NCBI GenBank assembly: GCA_949298005.1
Contig: CASFUN010000062.1
Span: forward strand, 1-23,883
Direction of reading: 5' to 3'
DNA: 23,883 bases
Origin: an uncultured Alphaproteobacteria bacterium
Lineage (GTDB): Bacteria; Pseudomonadota; Alphaproteobacteria; Rickettsiales; UBA1997
The notes beneath the pieces are model-generated. The model did not search any database and had not been told where the DNA came from. It saw nothing but the letters and a program-made list of their open reading frames with translations. Each line of letters starts with the position of its first letter. Position 1 is the stretch's first letter. The translations under genes and the position numbers were made by a program. Below, one piece after another: positions 1-7,929 of the stretch.

Positions 1-137
1 GTAAAGATGTTTTTGTCCATGTTTCTGAATTAGAGGCAGCAGGAATTAATAATCTATATGAAAACGATAGAATTGAATTTGAAATTGCTAATGCAAAAGG
101 AAAAAGTTCGGCTGTTAATCTAAAAAAGTTAAGATAA
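1..137 (+). CDS. Cold-shock protein, C-terminal end (partial)
   Basis: The frame starting at base 3 encodes 44 residues and stops at TAA 135-137; the gene begins outside the window. It opens with KDVFVHVSEL, the RNP2-like strand of CspA-family cold-shock domains (usual form DVFVHxSAL), and ends in VNLKKLR, like the usual AxNVxxL close of these roughly 70-residue proteins. The family binds single-stranded RNA and DNA in the cytoplasm and melts secondary structure. The gene appears to end its transcription unit, because a strong hairpin terminator follows within 30 bases. Which csp paralogue it is cannot be told from this part. Confidence 0.85.
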   Translation, partial: KDVFVHVSELEAAGINNLYENDRIEFEIANAKGKSSAVNLKKLR

Positions 138-164
138 TAGTAAAATAAATCTTATTTTTTATTC

Positions 165-193
165 CCTTTAATTTGTAATTAAAGGTATTTTTT
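165..193 (+). terminator. Rho-independent terminator after the cold-shock gene
   Basis: A perfect 9-bp stem (CCTTTAATT at 165-173 pairing with AATTAAAGG at 177-185) closes a 3-base loop and is followed by TATTTTTT. It lies 27 bases after the cold-shock stop codon and is the clearest intrinsic terminator in the window. Confidence 0.8.
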
Positions 194-327
194 CTATACA
201 ATGTCAAGACTATTGCATATTAATAAATAATTATTTACATTTTTTAAAAATATATTCATTATTATGAGTGAAGATGAAAGAAACACTAAAACAACACAAA
301 AACCTGAGAAAATAATAACCACAGAAC

Positions 328-1428
328 ATGAATTACCAAAATCACATTACAATATTAATAGATTTACAAGAAAGGGTAAAAATACATAAAGATAGACTAG
401 AAAGGCATAAAAAAACGTTGTTGGAACTTGGAGAAATAAGAAAAGAAACAGAATCAGAGTTATCATCAGAAAAACTTAATCATTCTCAAAAGAAACAAAA
501 AGAAGAAGACTTAGAAAAGTTAGACTACCAAATAGAGACAGAAGCAACCGGAGTTTATCATGTGAACCAAGCATCTGCACAACAACTTAAAAAATATAAA
601 GAAAGAGCATCCGAATACGTAATCTTATTAAAAAATCATTTAAAAGAAATAGAGGTTGGGTTAGAACAACCAAAACCAATAATTGAACTTAAAGATAGCG
701 ACCATGCTTGGATTGAAGCAACAGAAATGATGGCTGCACACGATGATGAAAAAACAAATGAGTTAATTAAAGCAATTACCGGCTTAAAAGCTGAAGTAGC
801 TGAATACGATTCTAGAGTAAAAGATAAAGAAAATTTGAATAATAGATTTGCCGAACTTAATCAAACTATGCAAGAAATTAGCAGTTTAAGAAATTTTGAT
901 CAAGAAGTAGCAAACTCTAATTCTTCTACAATGAAGATATTTGAAGAGATACAGAAAGAAGCTGAAAGACTTCAAACATTAACTAATTCTGATTTAAATT
1001 ATTTAGATGTAAACAAAAATCAAATTGAACAAACTAAAAAAGATCTTTCAAAACTAGTAAAACAGGCGCCACAGTACATATACATGTCACAAATCACAGA
1101 TGGTTTTTCTGTGGAAAAACAAAATAAAATAAAAGAATTAGAAGCAAAGAAACAAGAATTAAGTAAAACACCTTGGTATAGACCATTTAAAAAAAGAAAA
1201 TTAAATAAAGAAATAAAAAGTTTAGAAAAAAAAGTTCAAACCAGTGAAAATTCATATAATGAAGCTGTTAAAAGAAGAGATAGCTTACAGTCATCACTCT
1301 TTACAAAAGTTACTGAAGTTAATCAAAGAGAACAACAAAGAATTGAAGCCGATAAACTTTCAGTTGCAAAAACAAGAACAGATAATCAAAAAGATAGAGA
1401 AAAAGAAGCACCTTCAATTACACATTAA
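328..1428 (+). CDS. Unrecognised long coiled-coil protein, 366 aa
   Basis: I do not recognise this protein. It is almost wholly charged and helical, rich in Lys, Glu, Gln and Leu with heptad-like spacing over most of its length; there is no signal peptide or membrane segment, so it is probably cytosolic or exported by a signal-independent route. A basic stretch near residues 286-300 (FKKRKLNKEIKSLEKK) stands out. The ATG at 328 has no Shine-Dalgarno sequence. Another frame opens at ATG 264 and runs to 389, giving an acidic-polar start (MSEDERNTKTTQKPEK), so the true N-terminus may be there and be cut off by a one-base insertion between about 319 and 387. The N-terminal motif KIHKDRLERHKK resembles KFHKDRIEKLKK in the small protein at 9845. 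It ends directly against the convergent waaA stop. The ORF is real; its start and function are uncertain. Confidence 0.6.
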   Translation: MNYQNHITILIDLQERVKIHKDRLERHKKTLLELGEIRKETESELSSEKLNHSQKKQKEEDLEKLDYQIETEATGVYHVNQASAQQLKKYKERASEYVILLKNHLKEIEVGLEQPKPIIELKDSDHAWIEATEMMAAHDDEKTNELIKAITGLKAEVAEYDSRVKDKENLNNRFAELNQTMQEISSLRNFDQEVANSNSSTMKIFEEIQKEAERLQTLTNSDLNYLDVNKNQIEQTKKDLSKLVKQAPQYIYMSQITDGFSVEKQNKIKELEAKKQELSKTPWYRPFKKRKLNKEIKSLEKKVQTSENSYNEAVKRRDSLQSSLFTKVTEVNQREQQRIEADKLSVAKTRTDNQKDREKEAPSITH

Positions 1429-2706
1429 CTAATTAAGTTTTTCCCGTATTAAATCAATAATTTCATTTGATATTTGAGAATATTCAAGAGATTTTCTATA
1501 TGCATTGTCTGCTAATATCTTTACTTGTTCTGGATTATTCAATAGATATTCAATTTGTTTAGGCAATGTAATTGGATCATCTTTTTCTAAAATTATACAA
1601 GCATTACTTTCTAGCAATTCTTTAAAAAGAATATAATTATTATCAATATAAGGACCAGTCAAAATACAACAATCAAATCTCATAGCCTCAGCTGGATTAT
1701 GACCACCTATGCCTCTTTTAAAAGAACCACACATGGTTACTATTTTACACAATTTAAAAAATGTTCCGAGACCGCCAAGTTTATCATGTACATAAAATTC
1801 TATTTCATTATTTATAGAGCTATCTAAACTCGTCATACTATATTTGATTACATTTTTACTTAATATATTAGCCATACTTTCTGATCTATTTGGATGTCTG
1901 ATAACCATAAATGTAAGAATATCATTATATTTTTGTTTGAGTAATTTATGAGTTTCAATTATTATTTCTTCTTCTTCCGCATGTGTACAGTTTGCAAGCC
2001 AAATATGTCGATTATTTATTTTTTTCAGTATTTTTTCATATAATTCTTCATTAACATCACATTTTTCAGTAAAAAATTTAATGTTACCAAGAAATTTTAC
2101 TCTTTGCACCCCTAACATTAAAAATCTTTTATAATCATTTTTCGATTGAGCGAGACATATATCTATTTTTGAAAAAACTAGTTCTTTTAAATTTTTAAAC
2201 TTATACCAAAACCTAAATGATTTTTTTGACATTTTACCATTTAAAACAATTATAGGACAGTGTTTTGCTACAATTGTAAATAAATTCGGCCAGAATTCAG
2301 ATTCTATGCTGACTAATACATCTGGTTTCCACCTTTTAATAAAAAAATATATTGCAGTGGTTAAATCTATTGGTACAAACTGATGTATAACTTTATCTTT
2401 ATTTGTTAAATTTTTAATTTTATTTGCAACAACTTCAGAACTTGTCAAAGTTGTAGTAGTTATTAATATATTTAAATTTTTATCTTCATTAAGTTGTTTT
2501 ATTATGGTCCAAGCAGAATTTATTTCACCTATACTAACGGCATTAAACCATATAAGTTTCCCTTTTGGTCTTTCAACTTTTGTTATACCAAATCTTTCAA
2601 AAATTCTATTTTTATCTTCCTTACCTATAATTCTTCTGTAAATCATAAAAAGAATTATAAATGGATATAAAATTATTAGTATTAACCTGTAAAATATTAT
2701 AATCAT
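1429..2706 (-). CDS. waaA: 3-deoxy-D-manno-octulosonic acid (Kdo) transferase
   Basis: This GT30 glycosyltransferase adds Kdo from CMP-Kdo to the lipid A precursor on the inner face of the cytoplasmic membrane. The 425-residue length is normal. Residues 1-23 form the usual N-terminal membrane anchor (IIIFYRLILIILYPFIILF), followed by the family blocks RFG, IWFNAVSIGEINSA (containing the catalytic-base Glu), ILITTTTLTSSEV, SIESEFWPNL, LGNIKF and, in the CMP-binding C-terminal domain, GGLGTFFKL and GSFKRGIGGHNPAEAM. Its ATG overlaps the stop of the upstream ELM1-family gene as TAATG, so the two are probably translationally coupled. Together with kdsD, divergently placed beyond the ELM1 gene, it indicates Kdo-containing lipopolysaccharide. 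The number of Kdo units added cannot be read from the sequence. Confidence 0.93.
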   Translation of the reverse strand: MIIIFYRLILIILYPFIILFMIYRRIIGKEDKNRIFERFGITKVERPKGKLIWFNAVSIGEINSAWTIIKQLNEDKNLNILITTTTLTSSEVVANKIKNLTNKDKVIHQFVPIDLTTAIYFFIKRWKPDVLVSIESEFWPNLFTIVAKHCPIIVLNGKMSKKSFRFWYKFKNLKELVFSKIDICLAQSKNDYKRFLMLGVQRVKFLGNIKFFTEKCDVNEELYEKILKKINNRHIWLANCTHAEEEEIIIETHKLLKQKYNDILTFMVIRHPNRSESMANILSKNVIKYSMTSLDSSINNEIEFYVHDKLGGLGTFFKLCKIVTMCGSFKRGIGGHNPAEAMRFDCCILTGPYIDNNYILFKELLESNACIILEKDDPITLPKQIEYLLNNPEQVKILADNAYRKSLEYSQISNEIIDLIREKLN

Positions 2707-3686
2707 TATAAATTAATCATTTGTTCAATTTGCCTTACTATTTCTGTTGATTCATTTAACACTTCTGTATTGGTAGTTTCTAATTTTTCCGTATTAAAGT
2801 CAAACGGTTTTGCAATTTTTCTTTCAAACATACTTTCACAAAATATTTTATGTTTTTTCTTTATAATTTCATTAGGGATATACAAGTATAAGTTTTTACC
2901 AAGTGCTGCAATTTCAGACACCATAGATATAGAATCACAAGTTGCAAATACAGTTTCGCTTTTAGTTAGGAAAAGATTGTATGGATTTGGAACATTATCT
3001 TCTCCAAATATATATAATAAATTGTCACAATTTATATTATTTTTGATTTCTGATACACATTCCTTATTGGTTCTTCTGCTGGTGGTTATTAGTAATGTTC
3101 CATTATTATTTGCTACTATATTTGAAATTTTAGCCGTCATTAGGCCTAATTTTTTTGAATCCATCTTTTTATTTTTTACATCTCCGCCAACTATAAACAA
3201 AAACAATGGTTTTTTGCATAATTCTAACTTTTGATTCCAATATACTGACGATTCTTCGGTTATTTCTAAATTACAGTTACATAAAGCACCTGTAAAATTT
3301 ATTACATTTTTATATTTATTTTTCTTTGGAAAATTATCGTGATACGGTAACAGTACAACATCAAAATTTTTGAATGATAAATTCGGATTTAGTATTGATA
3401 TCAACTTTACAGGTTTTTTGTTTAGCTTTTCGTAATATTTCTTCAGATATACTGATATTCCGGCTAATCTCCTTCCAGCAAATATTATTATATCCGGGTG
3501 ACTACTGCCTATTAGACAACTACTTTTTTTAAAATCTACACCGACTTTATTAGGCTTTAAAAAATTTGGTAAATTTATAAATTTACTGTATATTATATCT
3601 TTTATCTCATAAGATTTCTCTAGTTTTTTTGCTAAAAACTCCGCTTGTTTGCTGCTACCAATCCTGTCGTCTTTTAAAACCCAAAT
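2706..3686 (-). CDS. ELM1-family protein (mitochondrial fission ELM1-like), non-canonical start
   Basis: This belongs to the bacterial family related to plant mitochondrial fission factor ELM1, which is glycosyltransferase-like, of unproved biochemistry, and common in alphaproteobacteria near envelope genes. Starting at TTG 3404 gives 232 residues, but the same frame is open to 3692 and the extra part encodes conserved family sequence: IWVLKDDRIGSSKQAEFLAK (usual form WVLTDGxAGxxxQ), then PDIIIFAGRR (usual PDLVIxAGRR). The later blocks FDVVLLPYHD, NFTGAL, FIVGGD, LLITTSRRT and ATCDSISMVSEIAALGK are also typical. No ATG, GTG or TTG lies at the expected N-terminus: a TAA (3693-3695) immediately precedes Lys-Thr-Ile-Trp. 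I take ATT 3684-3686 as the start, without certainty; a lost start codon is the alternative. It is coupled by a TAATG overlap to waaA. Confidence 0.75.
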   Translation of the reverse strand: MWVLKDDRIGSSKQAEFLAKKLEKSYEIKDIIYSKFINLPNFLKPNKVGVDFKKSSCLIGSSHPDIIIFAGRRLAGISVYLKKYYEKLNKKPVKLISILNPNLSFKNFDVVLLPYHDNFPKKNKYKNVINFTGALCNCNLEITEESSVYWNQKLELCKKPLFLFIVGGDVKNKKMDSKKLGLMTAKISNIVANNNGTLLITTSRRTNKECVSEIKNNINCDNLLYIFGEDNVPNPYNLFLTKSETVFATCDSISMVSEIAALGKNLYLYIPNEIIKKKHKIFCESMFERKIAKPFDFNTEKLETTNTEVLNESTEIVRQIEQMINL

Positions 3687-3695
3687 AGTCTTTTA

Positions 3696-3723
3696 TTGAA
3701 TATTAAATATAAAAACATACTAT
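3696..3723 (+). promoter_or_regulatory. Likely sigma-70 promoter of kdsD
   Basis: TTGAAT and TACTAT are separated by 16 bases, placing the transcription start near 3730 and leaving a leader of about 33 bases before kdsD. A perfect 10-base palindrome, TTGCATGCAA (3723-3732), covers the expected start point and could be an operator. AT-rich DNA gives many such matches by chance. Confidence 0.35.
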
Positions 3724-3762
3724 TGCATGCAAAAGTTATGTCAATTTATTATTAATAGTTAG

Positions 3763-4740
3763 ATGCTAGCAAAAAAAGAAATACTAGAAATTGGTAAAAA
3801 AGCTATAGAAACAGAGATACTAGGACTTAGCAGTCTTGTTGAAAAATCAATAGACGATAATTTTTATAAACTAGTAACAGATATACTTTCAATAAAAGGT
3901 AGAGTATTATTGAGCGCTGTCGGAAAGCCAGGATATATAGCAAGAAAAGCTGCGGCATCATTATCATCAACCGGAACACCATCTTTGTTTATACATCCAA
4001 CAGAAGCGAGTCATGGTGATTTAGGAATGATAACTAAAGATGATATGGTAATACTTTTATCAAACTCTGGTAATTCAAGTGAATTAAATGATATAATTGC
4101 ATACTGTAAAAGATTTTTAATAAATTTAGTTGGAATTACAAGAAATCAAGAATCATTTTTGGCAAAATCTTCAGATTTGTCGATAGTATTAGAAAATATG
4201 CCACAAACGAACGATATAAACTCGCCAACAACAGATACAATGATGTTTATGGCATATTTAGATGCCGTAATTACAACTCTTATAAAAACAAGAAATTTCA
4301 ATATTGATAACTTTAAAAATTTCCATCCTGGTGGTAAACTAGGAGCTTATATGATTAAAGTATCAGACATAATGAGAACTGATAGCTCCATACCAAAAAT
4401 AAATACAAATAAAACAGTTCCAGAAGCATTAAATGAAATGACGTTAAAGGGTGTTGGAGCCGTAATTATTACTGATAATGAAGATAAATTGATTGGGATA
4501 ATATCGGATGGAGACTTAAGACGTAAAACTTTGGAATATAACAATATTTTAGAGAAGAAAATAGAAGAAATTATGACAAAGTTACCAAAATACATTGACA
4601 ATAACAAATTAGCCGTTGAGGCTGTCGCATTAATGACCGAAAAAGAGCGTTATATACAAGTTCTTCCAGTAGTTGATAATAATATGAAAATAGTTGGTAT
4701 ATTGCATATACAAGATTTATTTAAAGCCAGAATAATTTAG
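3763..4740 (+). CDS. kdsD: D-arabinose-5-phosphate isomerase
   Basis: It interconverts ribulose 5-phosphate and arabinose 5-phosphate, the first committed step toward Kdo. The 325 residues carry the standard three domains: a SIS sugar-isomerase domain (about 40-175) and two CBS domains (about 205-260 and 268-322). Diagnostic blocks are VGKPGYIARK, HPTEASHGDLGM, LSNSGNSSEL and FHPGGKLG. Lys55, Glu107 and His188 match the catalytic Lys59, Glu111 and His193 of E. coli KdsD. The segment holding its fourth residue, Glu152 (usually PEACPLG), reads MPQTNDINSPTTDT, with no acid at the aligned position, which is unusual. The function fits waaA nearby. A Shine-Dalgarno site is lacking at its ATG; ftsY follows with its AGGAG across the kdsD stop. 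Confidence 0.92.
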   Translation: MLAKKEILEIGKKAIETEILGLSSLVEKSIDDNFYKLVTDILSIKGRVLLSAVGKPGYIARKAAASLSSTGTPSLFIHPTEASHGDLGMITKDDMVILLSNSGNSSELNDIIAYCKRFLINLVGITRNQESFLAKSSDLSIVLENMPQTNDINSPTTDTMMFMAYLDAVITTLIKTRNFNIDNFKNFHPGGKLGAYMIKVSDIMRTDSSIPKINTNKTVPEALNEMTLKGVGAVIITDNEDKLIGIISDGDLRRKTLEYNNILEKKIEEIMTKLPKYIDNNKLAVEAVALMTEKERYIQVLPVVDNNMKIVGILHIQDLFKARII

Positions 4741-4753
4741 GAGATTGATAATT

Positions 4754-5683
4754 ATGTTTAAGTTTTTCAATACCATAAATAAAGAAGATAAAGAATTATC
4801 AAAATCTTCGGATAAAATAAAATCCGGACTTTCTTCAATAATATTTGGTAAAAAATTAACTCAGGACATTATTGATAATATAGAAGACTTATTAATAACA
4901 AGCGATTTGGGTGTAAAAATTACCAATGATGTAATAACTTTTTTAAAAGAAAATAGATTTGGTAAAGATGTAGAGTCAGATGATATAAAAAACATTGTTT
5001 ATCAAAAATTAATTAAGGCATTTGATAATATATCTGATAGTTATATTAATTTTGATTACAAACCATATGTTATTATATTTCTTGGTGTAAATGGCTGCGG
5101 TAAAACAACTATAATAGGTAAGTTTGCTAATCAAATAAAAATGGAGGGTAAAAAAGTATTATTAGCTGCATGTGATACATTTAGAGCTGGAGCAATAGAA
5201 CAGTTAAAATTATGGAATGACAGGGCAAAAACAAACATAATTTTACCAGATAAAATTAATGAAGATCCATCTTCGGTTGCCTATAAAGCTTACAATAAAG
5301 CTAAAAGTGAAAATTATGATGTTCTTTTAATTGATACAGCTGGAAGATTACAGAGCAATATAAATTTAATGCTGGAATTGAAAAAAATTAAAAATACACT
5401 ACAAAAACTTGATAAAAATATTCCAAACAAGACTATTTTAGTTTTAGACGCTACGACTGGCCAAAATTCTTTAAAACAATATGAAGAATTTGATAAACAA
5501 GTAAATGTTGATGGTATAGTCATGAACAAAATGGATGGTACTTCGAAAGGTGGTATATTAGTTTCAATAACCGACAAATTCAAGAAACCAATTATTGCTA
5601 TTGGAGTTGGGGAGAAAATCGAAGATATCAAGAATTTTAATGCAGAAGAATTTTTAAAAAATTTACTAGGTTTATATGACTAA
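4754..5683 (+). CDS. ftsY: Signal recognition particle receptor FtsY
   Basis: FtsY is the GTPase that docks SRP-bound ribosomes at the inner membrane. I start at ATG 4754 because AGGAG at 4739-4743 is ideally spaced for it and too close to the in-frame TTG at 4745; this gives 309 aa. An SRP54-type helical N domain (about 15-90) precedes the NG GTPase domain: P-loop GVNGCGKTT (111-119), DTFRAGAIEQL, DTAGRLQSN, LDATTGQ, MNKMDGTSKGG (usually TKLDGTAKGG) and the closing GVGEKIEDIKNF. The acidic A domain of enterobacterial FtsY is absent, as in many alphaproteobacteria, leaving only a short N-terminal helix (MFKFFNTI) to touch lipid. Its last 8 bases overlap smpB. Confidence 0.95.
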   Translation: MFKFFNTINKEDKELSKSSDKIKSGLSSIIFGKKLTQDIIDNIEDLLITSDLGVKITNDVITFLKENRFGKDVESDDIKNIVYQKLIKAFDNISDSYINFDYKPYVIIFLGVNGCGKTTIIGKFANQIKMEGKKVLLAACDTFRAGAIEQLKLWNDRAKTNIILPDKINEDPSSVAYKAYNKAKSENYDVLLIDTAGRLQSNINLMLELKKIKNTLQKLDKNIPNKTILVLDATTGQNSLKQYEEFDKQVNVDGIVMNKMDGTSKGGILVSITDKFKKPIIAIGVGEKIEDIKNFNAEEFLKNLLGLYD

Positions 5684-6146
5684 AGACTGTTACAAAATAA
5701 TAACTCAAAATAGAAGAGCTAGATATGAATATTTCATAGAAGATGAGTACGAAGCTGGTATCGTTCTTTTAGGTAGTGAAATTAAAAGCATAAGGTCAGG
5801 AAAAATCAATATAAATGATGCTTACATAGAATTTGACAAAAATAGAGAATTATATCTTGTTAATTCTAACATTGCTCAATATAAATTATCAACTGTATTC
5901 AACCACGAACCAACAAGAAAACGTAAATTATTACTGAAGAGAAGAGAAATAGATAAAATAATAGACAAATTAAAAATAAAAGGCTTGACATGCATACCGC
6001 TTGTTTTATATATAAGTAGTAAAAATTTAGCTAAGATTAAAATTGCTACCGCCAAAGGTAAAAAACTTTATGATAAAAGAGAAGTTATAAAAGAACGTGA
6101 TTTTAAAAGAGAAAAAGCTCTTTTAATGAAAGAAAAAAATTATTAA
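5676..6146 (+). CDS. smpB: SsrA-binding protein SmpB
   Basis: SmpB binds tmRNA and delivers it to stalled ribosomes for trans-translation. At 156 residues it has the normal length. Family blocks in order are NRRARYEYFIEDEYEAGIVL, LGSEIKSIRSGKINI (usually GTEVKSLR), ELYLVN, HEPTRKRKLLLKRREI, IPLVLYISSKNLAKIKIATA and the tail KGKKLYDKREVIKERD, which enters the decoding centre. It starts inside the end of ftsY with an 8-base overlap (ATGACTAA), indicating co-transcription and probable translational coupling. The ssrA gene itself is not in this window. Confidence 0.95.
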   Translation: MTKDCYKIITQNRRARYEYFIEDEYEAGIVLLGSEIKSIRSGKININDAYIEFDKNRELYLVNSNIAQYKLSTVFNHEPTRKRKLLLKRREIDKIIDKLKIKGLTCIPLVLYISSKNLAKIKIATAKGKKLYDKREVIKERDFKREKALLMKEKNY

Positions 6147-6156
6147 AGAGAGAAAA

Positions 6157-6942
6157 ATGGAAAACAATAAAAATAATATTAGTACTTTTTTAGCTGAAAA
6201 GGAAAAAAATATAAATAATCCTAATTTGTATTTTTATTTAAGTTTAATAAATCTTACATACTATATAAATTTCTTTCCAAAGTTAGATAATGAAAATGTT
6301 CAAAGAATAAAATATTATTTTAGCTCTTTATATAAGGAACTACAAGAAGTAAATTTAAGCCTCATAGACATACAAACTCCAGACAAAGATATTATGAGCT
6401 ACATTTTGGAAAAACTTTTTTTCAAAAAGCCAGCAGACAATTCATTTTTAACAAGAAGTTTAATATGTGAAGTAATAGTTTTAACAAGTTATAGAGAAGT
6501 TGCGAACTTAATCTCAAAAAAAAATATCTTTACAAAATCAATAGAATACAAAATAAACAAAATTATTTCTTCAATAAAAAGAATTTTTACTAAAAAAATA
6601 TCAAAGATAAGACAACGAAAAATATTCACCTTTCAAGATGTATATGATATTTCCGAAGAAGTTCTAAAAAGTAGATTCTACACAAATCTCAAAGAGAGAC
6701 AAAATATAAGATTTGGATACATTAATTTCCAAGAATATAAAAATAAAGTAAAAGATTTTCAGTTTTTTTCAAATAAAAATAGTATCATTTTTACGTATAA
6801 TAAAAATAAAATTAAATATGCTTATGCATTTGAACAATATTTTTTCCAAGATTTACCAAAAATACTTAATGATATAGAAAATATAGTAAAAAGTAAAAAA
6901 AAAGAAACAAAAACTCCAAATAAAACAGTTAAAAATAATTAA
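6157..6942 (+). CDS. Unrecognised 261-aa protein between smpB and era
   Basis: I do not recognise this protein. It has a plausible start, ATG 6157 with GAGAG six bases upstream, and sits 10 bases after smpB and 8 before era, so it belongs to the same operon. It is very rich in Lys, Asn, Ile, Phe and Tyr, has no signal peptide or clear membrane helix, and ends in a basic tail (KSKKKETKTPNKTVKNN). Predicted helices dominate, with a basic segment near 125-155 (KINKIISSIKRIFTKKISK). In many proteobacteria rnc, encoding RNase III, lies just before era; the RNase III signature (ERLEFLGDA) and dsRNA-binding domain are not visible here. A fast-evolving, lineage-specific cytosolic protein, perhaps nucleic-acid binding, is a guess. 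Confidence 0.7.
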   Translation: MENNKNNISTFLAEKEKNINNPNLYFYLSLINLTYYINFFPKLDNENVQRIKYYFSSLYKELQEVNLSLIDIQTPDKDIMSYILEKLFFKKPADNSFLTRSLICEVIVLTSYREVANLISKKNIFTKSIEYKINKIISSIKRIFTKKISKIRQRKIFTFQDVYDISEEVLKSRFYTNLKERQNIRFGYINFQEYKNKVKDFQFFSNKNSIIFTYNKNKIKYAYAFEQYFFQDLPKILNDIENIVKSKKKETKTPNKTVKNN

Positions 6943-6950
6943 ATTATAAA

Positions 6951-7823
6951 ATGTCAGAAAAAAGATTTATAGAAATTTGCTTTGCAGGTTTACCAAATGC
7001 TGGAAAATCAAGTTTAATTAACAAACTAGTTGGAGATAAAATATCAATAGTTTCTCCAAAAGCACAAACTACAAGAGACGTAATAAGAGGTATATTCATA
7101 GAAAATAATACACAGGTCGTCTTGATAGATACTCCAGGAATATTTATACCTCAAAAAAAACGCCTTCTAGAGAGAAAAATAATAAAAAATGCTTGGTGTG
7201 GTGTTGAACAAACTGAAATTGTATGTATTATAATAGACAGCACATCCGGTATTAATGACACAATAAAAACAACTATTAATTATATAACGAAAAAGAAAAA
7301 ACGTATAATATTTATCTTGAATAAAGTAGACCTCATCAAAAAAGAAAAATTATTATTACTAGCACTTGAATTAGAAAAAATATATCCAGATTTTGAAAAA
7401 ATATTTATGGTCTCTGCAATAAAAGGAGATAATGTAGATTCACTAAAAAAGTATTTACTAGATCTTGCTCCAAAAGGCGATTGGATGTTTAATGATGATG
7501 AAATTAGTGATGCTTCTATGAAGTTTATGGCAGCAGAGATTACCAGAGAAAAATTGTTTTTGAACTTAATGGAAGATTTACCTTACTCGGTTGATGTTAT
7601 AACAGATAATTGGGAAGAATTGAATAATGTAAGTATAAAAATAAACCAAACCATACGAGTTTTGAAAGAAAGCCAAAAGGCTATAGTTGTCGGGAAAAAT
7701 GGTAATATGTTAAAAAATATTAGCATATCGTCAAGAAAAGAAATGGAATCATTTTTTGGTAGAAAAATACATTTATTCCTCTTTGTTCAAATTAAGAATA
7801 ACTGGATAGAGGATAAGGATTAA
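6951..7823 (+). CDS. era: GTPase Era
   Basis: Era is a ribosome-assembly GTPase that binds the 3' end of 16S rRNA. At 290 residues it has the usual length. The GTPase domain shows G1 GLPNAGKSS (13-21), switch I QTTRDVIRG, G3 DTPGIF, G4 NKVDL and G5 VSAIKGDN. The link to the RNA-binding part is the typical SDASMKFMAAEITREKLFL and LPYSVDV. The C-terminal KH domain carries its GxxG loop in GKNGNMLK, followed by ISSRKEMESFFGRKIHLFLFVQIKNNW. All nucleotide-binding residues look intact. It is the last gene of the kdsD-ftsY-smpB-unknown-era run; an AT-only inverted repeat follows at 7838-7858, too weak to call a terminator. Confidence 0.95.
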   Translation: MSEKRFIEICFAGLPNAGKSSLINKLVGDKISIVSPKAQTTRDVIRGIFIENNTQVVLIDTPGIFIPQKKRLLERKIIKNAWCGVEQTEIVCIIIDSTSGINDTIKTTINYITKKKKRIIFILNKVDLIKKEKLLLLALELEKIYPDFEKIFMVSAIKGDNVDSLKKYLLDLAPKGDWMFNDDEISDASMKFMAAEITREKLFLNLMEDLPYSVDVITDNWEELNNVSIKINQTIRVLKESQKAIVVGKNGNMLKNISISSRKEMESFFGRKIHLFLFVQIKNNWIEDKD

Positions 7824-7871
7824 ATACTACTACAGTATAATATATAAAATATATATTAAACAAAAAAATAG

Positions 7872-7900
7872 TTGAAAATTTGTAAAATATTTTTTATGAT
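7872..7900 (+). promoter_or_regulatory. Sigma-70 promoter of the 7930-10171 island
   Basis: TTGAAA (7872-7877) and TATGAT (7895-7900) are spaced by exactly 17 bases; each differs from consensus at one position. The predicted start near 7907 gives a leader of about 23 bases before the 90-aa gene. It is one of the two best promoters in the window and marks the accessory genes downstream as a unit separate from era. Confidence 0.6.
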
Positions 7901-7929
7901 ATACCTAGGATTAAATTAATAATAAAATT

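Noticed and set aside
2770..3234. 154-aa plus-strand ORF
   Set aside because: It lies antisense within the ELM1-family gene, whose conserved motifs prove the minus strand is coding.
6157..6942. Divergent RNase III in the usual place before era
   Set aside because: No ERLEFLGD signature, no acidic catalytic cluster and no dsRNA-binding domain can be aligned.
7838..7858. Hairpin after era as terminator
   Set aside because: Stem is only A-U pairs and no U-run follows; such repeats are expected by chance in this composition.
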